Positions 7,740 through 15,752 of a stretch of 59,056 bases of DNA are shown piece by piece. The stretch comes from Oscillospiraceae bacterium (GTDB lineage: Bacteria > Bacillota > Clostridia > Oscillospirales > UBA929). The stretch lies in assembly GCA_009782385.1 (NCBI GenBank), contig WRJE01000007.1:1-59056 (forward strand), in the 5' to 3' direction. How positions within the stretch are numbered: the stretch's first letter is position 1; every line of letters starts with the position of its first letter. Below the pieces are notes generated by a model. It was not told the origin of the DNA. It searched no databases and saw only the letters and a program-made list of their open reading frames with translations. The position numbers and the translations under genes are program-made.

Positions 7740-7782
7740 CAGTGGAGAGTTGAGAATTGAGAGTTGAGAGTTACGAGTTACG
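7740..7782. repeat. Short degenerate tandem repeat (gagagttgaga-like)
   Basis: Units such as agttgagaattgag and agttacgagttacgag run between gpr and spoIIP, touching the gpr stop codon. They resemble the TTAACAATTAACAGTT arrays elsewhere only in being simple hexa- to heptanucleotide duplications. Confidence 0.55.
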
Positions 7783-8686
7783 AGAGGAAGTTTGTTATAT
7801 CCTCAACGCTCAAATCTGTGTGCAGGCACATATTGATTGCGTAACCCACGACACGCGCCACATCGTTTACTTGGCTGTCTATTTCTTTCGGCGTTACAAT
7901 AAGTCCGTTTCCGTATTTTTCTAAAATTCCCGGGTCAATTTCGGCTATTCCCGCCTGTTCTATCAAGTCCGCCGCCATTGTCGCGGCATCAACAACGGTC
8001 GGGATACCGACCGCAAGCACGGGAACACCCAGCGTTTCCTTGTTCAACGCGGCGCGGGCGTTGCCAACGCCCGACCCGGGTACAATACCAGTATCCGCGA
8101 CCTGTATTGTGGTGCAGAGGCGGTTTAGTGAACGTGAGGCGAGCGCGTCAACAATAATAAGCAAGTCAGGCTTAGTGCGGTTAATCACTCCGCGTATAAC
8201 CTCTGCCGACTCTATCCCTGTCGTACCCAGAACTCCGGGTGTGAGAGCCGAAACCTGCCGCATATGCCCGAACATATCGGGCATTTTTTCCACCAAGTGG
8301 CGCGTGACGATTATGTTTTCCATGGCAAGCGGACCTATGGCATCGGGGGTAATACTGCGGTTGCCAAGTCCTACAATCAGCGCGGTTTTATTGACATTTT
8401 CGGGCAGCATCGGGCGAATCTCCGCCGCCAATGCCCGTACCGCCCCCGCAAACGCATCGGGGTTGGAGCGCACGTAATAGTCGCCTAATTCAAGGGTTAT
8501 ATAAAGCCCGACGGGCTTTCCAAGCAGTTCCGCGCCCTGCTCATCCAATATCCGAACACGTGTTATTTTATAGTTTTCGCTAAAATCATCCTCGGCCTCA
8601 ACTCCGGGTAAAGCGGTTGTTTTTTTCGCGCTCTCCTGCCACAGTTCCCGCGCCTCGACCGCAAGGTCGGTACGTCTTATGTTCAA
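7778..8686 (-). CDS. gpr: Germination protease GPR
   Basis: 302 residues, beginning MNIRRTDLAVEARELW, the classic GPR start. GPR is an unusual aspartic-type protease made as a zymogen in the forespore; on germination it degrades the SASP DNA-protecting proteins. Conserved regions TALIVGLGNRSITPDAIGP, ALTPGVLGTTGIES and VDALASRS are visible. The start codon is TTG (8684-8686), six bases after a good ribosome site gaggtga. That site is part of the arm of the hairpin at 8696-8724, so translation could be limited by the structure. Confidence 0.96.
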   Translation of the reverse strand: MNIRRTDLAVEARELWQESAKKTTALPGVEAEDDFSENYKITRVRILDEQGAELLGKPVGLYITLELGDYYVRSNPDAFAGAVRALAAEIRPMLPENVNKTALIVGLGNRSITPDAIGPLAMENIIVTRHLVEKMPDMFGHMRQVSALTPGVLGTTGIESAEVIRGVINRTKPDLLIIVDALASRSLNRLCTTIQVADTGIVPGSGVGNARAALNKETLGVPVLAVGIPTVVDAATMAADLIEQAGIAEIDPGILEKYGNGLIVTPKEIDSQVNDVARVVGYAINMCLHTDLSVEDITNFLS

Positions 8687-8695
8687 AACAAATCA

Positions 8696-8724
8696 CCTCA
8701 CCGGGATATTTTACCCCGGTGAGG
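8696..8724. terminator. Hairpin ending the Big_2 gene and touching the gpr ribosome site
   Basis: Perfect 10-bp stem cctcaccggg / cccggtgagg with a 9-base loop. On the minus strand it lies after the Big_2 gene; the distal arm runs into gaggtga, the gpr ribosome site. It may end upstream transcripts, mask the ribosome site, or both. Confidence 0.65.
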
Positions 8725-8739
8725 TTTGTTTATGCGATT

Positions 8740-10629
8740 CTACCTAACCACTATGTTTACTTTTACCTTTTTCCCGTTTGCCGCCGTAACAGTCACAGTC
8801 GTTGTACCCTGTGACATCGCTTTTACTTTGCCTGTGCCGTCAACCACGGCAATTCTCTCGTCTTTGGAATCGTAATTGAGGGTTTTTTCCGTGACATCAA
8901 ACGGCTCAAAATTAATCTTTATATCGCCGGACTCACCCGCTCGCAGTTCAATCGTCCTGCTCTCGGCAATTAGTTTTTTCGGCATTATAACCGCCTTGAC
9001 CGTAACGGACGCGGTTCTGTTCCCGCCCGCTGTTGAAGCGGTAATCACCGCCGTACCCGTGCCTACGGCGGTAATCTTGCCGTCTTTTACAATCACCGCG
9101 CCGGGGTTGCTTGATTTCCATAAAACCGCGTCCGAAACATTTCTTGACTTCTCAAGCGTTGCCTTCAAACGCGCGGAATCGCCTAAGCGCAGGGTAATCG
9201 GCTCTGTTTTGTTTAGTGTAATTGTGTTTGAGTTGTATTTTACGTTTACGGTGATATTAGATTTTTTCCCGTCCGTTACCGAAATACAGGAAATAACCGC
9301 GCTTCCCGTTGAAACCGCCGTTACAAGCCCATCCTCGTCAACTGTTGCCACTTCCGGTCTTGACGACCGCCAGTATACATCCTTATAAGTCGCGTTTTCG
9401 GGTTCAAGCAAAGCGTATATCTGCAAGGAAGCGGGGCTTGTGCCGTTCTGATTGATTGTCAGCTCGGCGCGGCGTATTTTCTTTCTCTCTTCATCGCCTT
9501 TTAAGTAAGCGGTGACTTTTTTGACAGGTTCTTTAACACTTACATGAATCGTCCGTACATTCCACTCGTTATCGGGGTCGGATATCTCAACCCTGTATTC
9601 GCCAACCGTCCTGCCCGATAACCTGCACGTAAGATTTCTGGTTTCAATGCCAACATCACTTGAGTTGGTACTATAAGAGACACCGTTTTCCAACCGATAC
9701 ACTTTCCAGCGCAAATCTTCCGGGTTCTGCGCGAGTATATCCGCAGTAAATGTTATCGTCTTGCCGAGCGTGCAGTAGTAGTCGGCGGCGGATATAACCG
9801 TCACATACAGTTTGCTCTCAGCGGGTTTAGAACCCTCGTCATAGTCGTTAGCGGTGACGGTAAAGACAGCAGTGCCGGGGCTTAACGCCCTTAGAACATT
9901 ATCCTCCGTCATCTCCGCAACGCTGTCGTCATCGCAGCTCCAAGTATATGAACGGTCAAAGGCGGAATCAGGTAAAGCCGCGACAGGTATCGGCATCACC
10001 GTACCTACGGAAAGCCTGACGGAGCGTTTGCCCAGTACAATCGAACTGACATAGTCTTTCTTGACCGTAATCTCGCAAGTCTCATAAATCCACGGACTTT
10101 CATAGCTCATTGCGGTAATAACGACTGTGCCTTCCGTTAAGGCGGTTACCTCGCCGTCATCGGAAACCTCCGCAACAGCGGAATCGGACGAAAACCATAA
10201 GATAGATTTATCGTTCGCGTTCGATGGCAGGCATTTGGCGTTAAGCCGCGCGGACTGATTAGTTTTTAGCTCAAGGATTTGCGGGCTGAGGTTAATTGAT
10301 GTGACCTCAATAGGTTCATCACTCCCGCCGTCCGATTCATCTTTGTCCTCATCGGTATCGCCGCCGATATCATCTTCGTCTTCCGCGAGGTCATATTCGT
10401 CCCTCTCGTTAAATCCGTCAATTATTTCGTCCTCTTCTTCATATTCATTAACCGTATCGACAATTTCTCTGTATTCTTCCGTGCGTTCCACAGATTTTCT
10501 GGCGAAAATTGCCGGAATCGGGGAGTCGGCGCGAATATACCGCATACCTGTAAAAAGCGCGCCCGCTTTGACGGGAAAAACAAGCGCGAATACAAGCATC
10601 AGCACTAATACGCGGCGCGTTTTCAACAT
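8740..10629 (-). CDS. Secreted protein with bacterial Ig-like (Big_2) domains
   Basis: 629 residues. A signal peptide (MLKTRRVLVLMLVFALVFPV...) is followed by a strongly acidic linker at about 50-105 (runs of E and D). Then come several Big_2-type domains, recognisable by repeats of VTSINLSPQILELK, SDSAVAEVSDDGEVTALTEG, RPEVATVDEDGLVTAVSTG and SNPGAVIVKDGKITAVGTG. The last domain ends NGKKVKVNIVVR at the C-terminus. There is no sortase motif or SLH domain, so the way it is held at the surface is unclear. Big_2 domains are common in adhesion or wall-bound proteins. Monocistronic, ended by the hairpin at 8696-8724. Confidence 0.88.
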   Translation of the reverse strand: MLKTRRVLVLMLVFALVFPVKAGALFTGMRYIRADSPIPAIFARKSVERTEEYREIVDTVNEYEEEDEIIDGFNERDEYDLAEDEDDIGGDTDEDKDESDGGSDEPIEVTSINLSPQILELKTNQSARLNAKCLPSNANDKSILWFSSDSAVAEVSDDGEVTALTEGTVVITAMSYESPWIYETCEITVKKDYVSSIVLGKRSVRLSVGTVMPIPVAALPDSAFDRSYTWSCDDDSVAEMTEDNVLRALSPGTAVFTVTANDYDEGSKPAESKLYVTVISAADYYCTLGKTITFTADILAQNPEDLRWKVYRLENGVSYSTNSSDVGIETRNLTCRLSGRTVGEYRVEISDPDNEWNVRTIHVSVKEPVKKVTAYLKGDEERKKIRRAELTINQNGTSPASLQIYALLEPENATYKDVYWRSSRPEVATVDEDGLVTAVSTGSAVISCISVTDGKKSNITVNVKYNSNTITLNKTEPITLRLGDSARLKATLEKSRNVSDAVLWKSSNPGAVIVKDGKITAVGTGTAVITASTAGGNRTASVTVKAVIMPKKLIAESRTIELRAGESGDIKINFEPFDVTEKTLNYDSKDERIAVVDGTGKVKAMSQGTTTVTVTAANGKKVKVNIVVR

Positions 10630-10777
10630 AAAATATCAACTCCCGATTCTATTATAAGACGGACTGCCCTAAAAATCAAGTGCCGTCTGAATTTTCGGCT
10701 GTAATTTTTGTTGTTGAAGATTTGCATTTGATTTAGATTTGTGCTATTATTGTTTTGTATAATTGGAGGTGAATGAA

Positions 10778-10897
10778 GTGACACGCTTAGAACTCCTTAC
10801 AATTCTTCTTTCTGTAAAAGCTCTCCTTGAAAGTGGTAATACTGAGAAAGCTCTTGATGTCATAAACGAAGTTATCGAGGAAGCGAAAAAAAACTAA
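10778..10897 (+). CDS. Possible 39-residue small protein
   Basis: GTG start at 10778 with a good ribosome site (ggaggtgaatgaa) and a plausible promoter-like region upstream. It reads VTRLELLTILLSVKALLESG and then a charged helix ending EVIEEAKKN. It is predicted as two amphipathic helices. The strong ribosome site and clean amphipathic pattern support it; no family is recognised. Confidence 0.55.
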   Translation: MTRLELLTILLSVKALLESGNTEKALDVINEVIEEAKKN

Positions 10898-10955
10898 TCG
10901 AACGATTCATTATGACTTCAGCTCGTCCCTGCGACCACCCCGGCACTGCGTGCCG

Positions 10956-11070
10956 CCCCTCCTCCAAGGAGGGGTATTGGGTGCGGATTTGTAGGGTGCG
11001 GCTTCCATGCCGCACCGTTGGAATAAAACGCGATGTTAACAAACGGTGCGCCGAGGGCGGCGCACCCTAC
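10956..11070. repeat. Palindromic intergenic elements (two adjacent)
   Basis: The first is cccctcc-tccaa-ggagggg (10956-10974). The second (10991-11070) is 80 bases with 10-bp terminal inverted repeats gtagggtgcg / cgcaccctac and two inner hairpins (ggtgcggc...gccgcacc and ggtgcgcc...ggcgcacc). It looks like a non-coding palindromic or MITE-like element. No gene is seen in it. Confidence 0.75.
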
Positions 11071-11170
11071 GGACGGGAAGCGGCATACCGTAAGCCGTCT
11101 GAATTTTCCTATATACATTTGTCGCAGGTTGGTGTATAATGATGTAAATAACGGCCTAGGAGGATATATC

Positions 11171-12892
11171 ATGCGAAAGCTGATTACTAACGATGAGACA
11201 ACCTGTGTAGGCTGCAACAAATGTATACGGGCGTGTCCCATGTTGGGGGCGAGCATCGCGTATGAAAAAGAAAATCAGATAAAAGTTAAAATCAACACCG
11301 ACAGATGTATCGCTTGCGGAGCGTGTATAATCGCTTGCAGACACGGTGTCCGCGATTATTTGGATGATACCGAACGCTTTATCCGCGACCTGCAAAGCGG
11401 TGTTCCCATATCTGTGTTTGCCGCGCCCGCCATCCGCTCAGGCAGCCTTGACTACGAACGGGTATTTTCATGGCTTAGAAATTTGGGCGTTCGCAAGATA
11501 TACGATGTGTCACTGGGTGCTGACATATGCACATGGGCAAACATCCGGTATGTGCAAAAGAACAATTTTAAGCCGGTCATCACACAGCCTTGCCCCGCGA
11601 TAGTCAATTATATACTGCTGCATGAACATGACTTGATTCCCTATCTTTCCCAAGCGCAGAGCCCAATGCTGTGTACTGCTATCTACATGAAAAAATATCA
11701 AAATATAAGCACAAAGATTGCGGCGTTGTCACCCTGCATCGCAAAGGCGCAGGAATTTGAGGACACAGGGTATGTGAGCTACAACATAACCTTGAAGAAA
11801 TTGCAGGATTACATAGAGAAAAATAATATACGGCTGCCGTCCGAATCTTCCGGCTTTGACCACGATGAAGCATCGATGGGGCGCGTATTTTCCATGCCGG
11901 GAGGATTAAAGGAAAATGTTGAGCTGTATCTCGGGAAACAGGTGCGAATAGACCAAGCTGAGGGTCAGGATATTGTATACGATGTGCTGTATGAATATGC
12001 CGAACAGCGCGGGCGCAATCTGCCTGTCATATTTGACGTGCTGAACTGCCCGGAGGGTTGCAATGTCGGCACAGGCTGTCCGAAAACCAATCAGAGCAGA
12101 TTCGATGCCGGTGCCGTAATGGAGCGGCAGCGGAAATTTGTATATGACAACTTTGACAGACAGCAGCTTGATATGCTTTATGAAGAATTTGACCGCACGC
12201 TCAAACTGCATGATTTTTTGAGACAATATCATCCCAAAGATACCAAAACAGCCAAGCCGACCAACGATCAAATCGAGAATGCGTTCGTTGCGCTGCATAA
12301 ACACACCGAATCACAGCGGAAATTCGATTGCGGGGCTTGCGGGTCGAAGTCATGCCATGAAATGGCCGAGAGGGTTGTGCTTGGCTTCGATTCTCCGAGC
12401 AACTGTATACAGCGGGAAAAGGACATCATTCACGCCGATCATACGAAGATTCTGGAACTCTCAAGAACAAATCTTGACAGCATAAACGAAATTCTTAGTG
12501 ACGTTTCCAAAATTAAAGAGATTTCGGATGAAATTGTCGGTTATGTCGGGACTGTCAGCGAAGCAATAGGACAATACGGCAATATGTCAAAGGATATTTC
12601 GTCCATTGCCCAGCATATAAATATTATCGCGCTTAATGCCTCCGTTGAGGCGGCAAGAGCGGGCGAACACGGCAAATCCTTTGCGGTGGTGGCGAATGAA
12701 GTGCGGACATTGGCGCACCGCTCCCAAAACACCGTCTCTCAAACCGACTCTATTTCAAGCAAAGCAACCGAGTCTGTCGAAACCATTACCAAAAAAATCG
12801 ACAGTATATCCAGTGCTATTGCCATGGCTCACGAAGACATCGGCAGTGTGTTCAACAATACGAAGGAAGCCTTGGAGGATTTTGATAATTAA
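11171..12892 (+). CDS. Ferredoxin / [FeFe]-hydrogenase-like / MCP fusion (soluble redox chemoreceptor)
   Basis: 573 residues from ATG 11171 (aggagg just upstream); a longer frame from 11033 is rejected. Residues 1-60 are a 2[4Fe-4S] ferredoxin (CVGCNKCIRACP, CIACGACIIAC). Residues about 85-330 form an [FeFe]-hydrogenase large-subunit-like domain. Cysteines matching the four H-cluster ligands lie in TQPCP (~140), SPCIAKAQE (~188), and CPEGC (~293 and 297). The first of the paired cysteines of TSCCP, the proton-relay residue, is replaced by proline. A further Cys motif CGACGSKSCHE (~388) follows, then an MCP signalling domain (about 440-573, NASVEAARAGEHGKSFAVVA). There are no membrane segments. 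It is best read as a cytosolic H2 or redox sensor feeding the chemotaxis kinase, not as a productive hydrogenase. Confidence 0.88.
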   Translation: MRKLITNDETTCVGCNKCIRACPMLGASIAYEKENQIKVKINTDRCIACGACIIACRHGVRDYLDDTERFIRDLQSGVPISVFAAPAIRSGSLDYERVFSWLRNLGVRKIYDVSLGADICTWANIRYVQKNNFKPVITQPCPAIVNYILLHEHDLIPYLSQAQSPMLCTAIYMKKYQNISTKIAALSPCIAKAQEFEDTGYVSYNITLKKLQDYIEKNNIRLPSESSGFDHDEASMGRVFSMPGGLKENVELYLGKQVRIDQAEGQDIVYDVLYEYAEQRGRNLPVIFDVLNCPEGCNVGTGCPKTNQSRFDAGAVMERQRKFVYDNFDRQQLDMLYEEFDRTLKLHDFLRQYHPKDTKTAKPTNDQIENAFVALHKHTESQRKFDCGACGSKSCHEMAERVVLGFDSPSNCIQREKDIIHADHTKILELSRTNLDSINEILSDVSKIKEISDEIVGYVGTVSEAIGQYGNMSKDISSIAQHINIIALNASVEAARAGEHGKSFAVVANEVRTLAHRSQNTVSQTDSISSKATESVETITKKIDSISSAIAMAHEDIGSVFNNTKEALEDFDN

Positions 12893-13881
12893 TCGCGAAC
12901 GGGCGGACGAACGACCGCCCCTACATTTTTTATAAACAGCGCATCGCCTTCCCTGTACGCGGAAAATCCGCCGGGCAGCTGAACAGCCGCCGGCGGTTCG
13001 GCGGCACAGAGGGCAAGCACCGCCTCGGTGTGTTTGAAAGGCAGACCTGATGACCCGGCGGCGGATTCGTACAGAAGTCTTATAATACGCCCGGAAATTG
13101 AAACGGGAAGCTCCGCCAGACCCCTCAAAGATACGGCGTTATCAGGGAGCGCGATTGCCGCATAAGCTTGCTTTGCCTGTTCGTTAAGATAATCAGCATC
13201 GCGCCGCAGAAGCTCCGCGGTCTGTGACAGCGTTTCAAGCAGCCGCGGATTCTCTTTCAGAAGCTCGGGAACGACATTATGCCGCACACGGTTACGGGTA
13301 TAGTCGTCTGTATTGTTTGTGGTGTCTTCCCGAAAATCCAGACCCTTTTCGCTCAGGTATTCCAATACCTGAGCGCGGCTTTTGTGCAAAATCGGGCGTA
13401 TGATACGAACGCCCGTATCGTCCTGCCTGAGAGCGGGGATACCCGTCAGACCGTCTAATCCCGTCCCGCGCGTTAAGTTCAGCAGAATGGTTTCGGCGTT
13501 GTCATCGGATGTGTGAGCCGTTGCTACATAAGGTATAGTGTGAGTTTGCGCGGTTTTTATCAGAAAATCGTACCGCAGAGACCGATATTCCGCCTCGCCG
13601 CCGCGTATTCCGTGTTCCGCTTTCTGAGAATAGAACGGCAAACCGAGCCGCTCGCACAGTGATTTGCAAAACTCAGCATCGCCATCGGAATCTTCACCGC
13701 GCAGACCGTGGTTAAAGTGAGCGCACGAAACCGCGCCGACACAGCCGATTTCGCGCAGAGCATACAGCGCGAGGGTCATCGCGACCGAGTCCGCTCCTCC
13801 CGAAAGGGCGCACAGCACAGCCGCCCCCCGTGGGAGCAGATGTTTTATATTTACGGAAAGTATTCGTTCAAACTGAAGCAT
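12889..13881 (-). CDS. tilS: tRNA(Ile)-lysidine synthetase
   Basis: 330 residues. PP-loop ATPase motif ALSGGADSVAM near residue 25, then HFNHGLRGEDSDGDAEFC and the family block ATAHTSDDNAETILLNLTRGTG. TilS makes lysidine at C34 of tRNA(Ile)CAU so that it reads AUA. It is shorter than the long-form TilS because the C-terminal domain is reduced. The last eleven codons (VGAVVRPPVRD) are encoded by a palindromic intergenic repeat. It starts within the dnaB stop (taATG). The 3' end overlaps the MCP fusion gene by four bases. Confidence 0.95.
   Translation of the reverse strand: MLQFERILSVNIKHLLPRGAAVLCALSGGADSVAMTLALYALREIGCVGAVSCAHFNHGLRGEDSDGDAEFCKSLCERLGLPFYSQKAEHGIRGGEAEYRSLRYDFLIKTAQTHTIPYVATAHTSDDNAETILLNLTRGTGLDGLTGIPALRQDDTGVRIIRPILHKSRAQVLEYLSEKGLDFREDTTNNTDDYTRNRVRHNVVPELLKENPRLLETLSQTAELLRRDADYLNEQAKQAYAAIALPDNAVSLRGLAELPVSISGRIIRLLYESAAGSSGLPFKHTEAVLALCAAEPPAAVQLPGGFSAYREGDALFIKNVGAVVRPPVRD
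12901..12932 (+). terminator. Palindromic repeat acting as terminator of the MCP fusion gene
   Basis: gggcgg-acgaacga-ccgccc followed by ctacatttttt. It is a member of the gtaggggcgg palindrome family, placed just after the stop of the plus-strand gene, and it also encodes the last residues of TilS on the other strand. Confidence 0.7.
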
Positions 13882-15185
13882 TATCTGTGTATCAAATCAA
13901 GAGCGGAGAACGATGTGTACTGACCCATCCAATGCAGTTTCACCGTTCCGGTGCTGCCGTGACGATTCTTTGCCACTATACATTCGGCAATGCCCGGCTC
14001 GGGGGTATCCTCGTGGTAGTAGTCATCGCGGTACAGGAACATGACAACATCGGCATCCTGCTCAATCGCGCCTGACTCGCGCAAATCCGAGAGCTGCGGA
14101 CGTTTGTCGGCGCGTGACTCGTTGGCACGTGAGAGCTGGGCGCAGCACAGCACAGGAACATCAAGCTCTTTCGCCATAATTTTAAGCGAACGCGATATTT
14201 CCGATACCTCTTGAACGCGGTTGTCACTGCGCTTTGAACCCTGCATAAGCTGCAGGTAATCAATTACCACCAAGCCCAAGTTTGAGACGCGGCGGCACAT
14301 CGCTTTAATTTGCGGCACCGTGACAGACGCGCTCTCGCCGAACATCATATGAAGGCGCGAAAGCACAATGCTTGCCTGTGTCGCCGCCTGCCACTCCTGC
14401 GCGTTCAATGTGCCGTTGAGGATGGTCTTTGAGTCGATAGCCGCTTCGGAGGATAAAAGTCTCAGCCCCAGCTGGCGCAGAGGCATTTCAAGCGAGAAAA
14501 ACGCAACAGCTTTGCTTGACGCGCGCGCCGCGTTTAACGCGAAGTTCATAGCTATACTGGTTTTGCCCATGCCGGGGCGCGAGGCAATCAGCACAAGGTT
14601 TGAATCAATCAAACCGCCGATTTGGTTGTCCAACGGGACAATGCCCGTGGGCAGCCCCGGAATCTTCCCCCCCGACTGCTCCATCTGCTCGAGATATTGA
14701 AACGCATCGGCAAGCACGACCGACACGGGCGTGAGGTCGCGGTCAGTATAACCCTTGCGTATGCCGTATATCTTCTGCTCCGCCGCTTCGAGAGCGGTTT
14801 CCGAGTCCGCCGCGCCTTCCGCCACTATCCGTGTTATCTCTGACGCGGCATCGCCCAATGCTCTCAGCTGTGACCTGTCCCTGACAATGTCCGCGTATGC
14901 TTTAGCGTGGGCGGCGGTAGGCGTTATTTCGACTAAGTCCGCGATATACGCCGATGTATCGGCTGTGTAGCTTCCAAGTATTTGAAGCTCGCCCAAAAGT
15001 GTGACAGCATCGATTTCACGCGCCTGAGTAAACATATTGTACATGGTTTCATACAGCATACGGTTGCGCTCGCTGTAAAAGTCAGCGGGACGCAATATGC
15101 TGATGATATCGGGAATACAGCGCGAATCTACAAGCATTGAGCCTAAGATCGCCTGTTCCGCCTCAAAATTTCTGGGAGTATCCAT
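13881..15185 (-). CDS. dnaB: Replicative DNA helicase
   Basis: 434 residues. The N-terminal DnaB domain starts MDTPRNFEAEQAILGSMLVD and the RecA-like helicase core has Walker A SRPGMGKTS, LGLVVIDYLQLM (Walker B) and QLSRANESRADKRP. It unwinds DNA at the replication fork. It forms part of the gdpP-rplI-dnaB-tilS block. The palindromic repeat at 15211-15236 separates it from rplI. Confidence 0.98.
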   Translation of the reverse strand: MDTPRNFEAEQAILGSMLVDSRCIPDIISILRPADFYSERNRMLYETMYNMFTQAREIDAVTLLGELQILGSYTADTSAYIADLVEITPTAAHAKAYADIVRDRSQLRALGDAASEITRIVAEGAADSETALEAAEQKIYGIRKGYTDRDLTPVSVVLADAFQYLEQMEQSGGKIPGLPTGIVPLDNQIGGLIDSNLVLIASRPGMGKTSIAMNFALNAARASSKAVAFFSLEMPLRQLGLRLLSSEAAIDSKTILNGTLNAQEWQAATQASIVLSRLHMMFGESASVTVPQIKAMCRRVSNLGLVVIDYLQLMQGSKRSDNRVQEVSEISRSLKIMAKELDVPVLCCAQLSRANESRADKRPQLSDLRESGAIEQDADVVMFLYRDDYYHEDTPEPGIAECIVAKNRHGSTGTVKLHWMGQYTSFSALDLIHR

Positions 15186-15210
15186 AAAATACCTCTATAA
15201 TAAGCGTTTT

Positions 15211-15236
15211 GTAGGGGCGGTCATTGGCCGCCCGCG
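15211..15236. repeat. Palindromic element GTAGGGGCGGTCATTGGCCGC type
   Basis: gtaggggcggtcattggccg with ccgc following forms ggcgg/ccgcc arms. Almost the same sequence occurs after valS at 44256 onward. It lies between dnaB and rplI. Confidence 0.8.
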
Positions 15237-15239
15237 TTT

Positions 15240-15686
15240 CTACAGAACCTCGACAACCACTTTCAATTCCGCCGTGTTCTCATGCCCCAACTTGACAAGG
15301 CAGGTATGTTCGCCCTCGGTGCGTATGGGGTTGTTGACTATAATCTTATGTTTTTCCAACTCGATGCCGTGCTGTTCTTTCAGCGCGTCACAGATTTCCT
15401 TGCCCGTGACAGAACCGAACAGCCGACCCGCCGCGCCGCCTTTCGCCTTTACGGTGACAGACATTTCTTTGATTACGTTCGCCAGTTTAGCGGCGTTGGA
15501 TTTCTCCTCCTCCAACTTACGCGCCTTTGCCGCTTCACGGTTTTTATAAGCGTTAATCGCATCGGGAGTAGCCTCAGATGCCAGCTTGCGCGGAAACAAG
15601 TAATTACGCGCGTAACCATCGCTGACCTCTACCAAGTCGCCCTTCTTGCCCTGATCCTTAACGTCCGCCTGAAGAATTATTTTCAT
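15240..15686 (-). CDS. rplI: Ribosomal protein bL9
   Basis: 148 residues: MKIILQADVKDQGKKGDLVE and DGYARNYLFPRKLA are the family signature of the N-terminal domain, with a long charged connecting helix and a C-terminal domain to 148. Strong ribosome site aggaggt. In related genomes it directly follows gdpP; here a restriction-modification gene has come between. Confidence 0.97.
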   Translation of the reverse strand: MKIILQADVKDQGKKGDLVEVSDGYARNYLFPRKLASEATPDAINAYKNREAAKARKLEEEKSNAAKLANVIKEMSVTVKAKGGAAGRLFGSVTGKEICDALKEQHGIELEKHKIIVNNPIRTEGEHTCLVKLGHENTAELKVVVEVL

Positions 15687-15752
15687 ATCGTAACCTCCTA
15701 TTGTTAAGTACCTTTAATCTATACCTTGTAATCAAGTGTAATCGCGGTTATT

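Noticed and set aside
11033-11170. Extended N-terminus of the hydrogenase-MCP protein
   Set aside because: The extra codons lie in a palindromic repeat and the aggagg site points to 11171.
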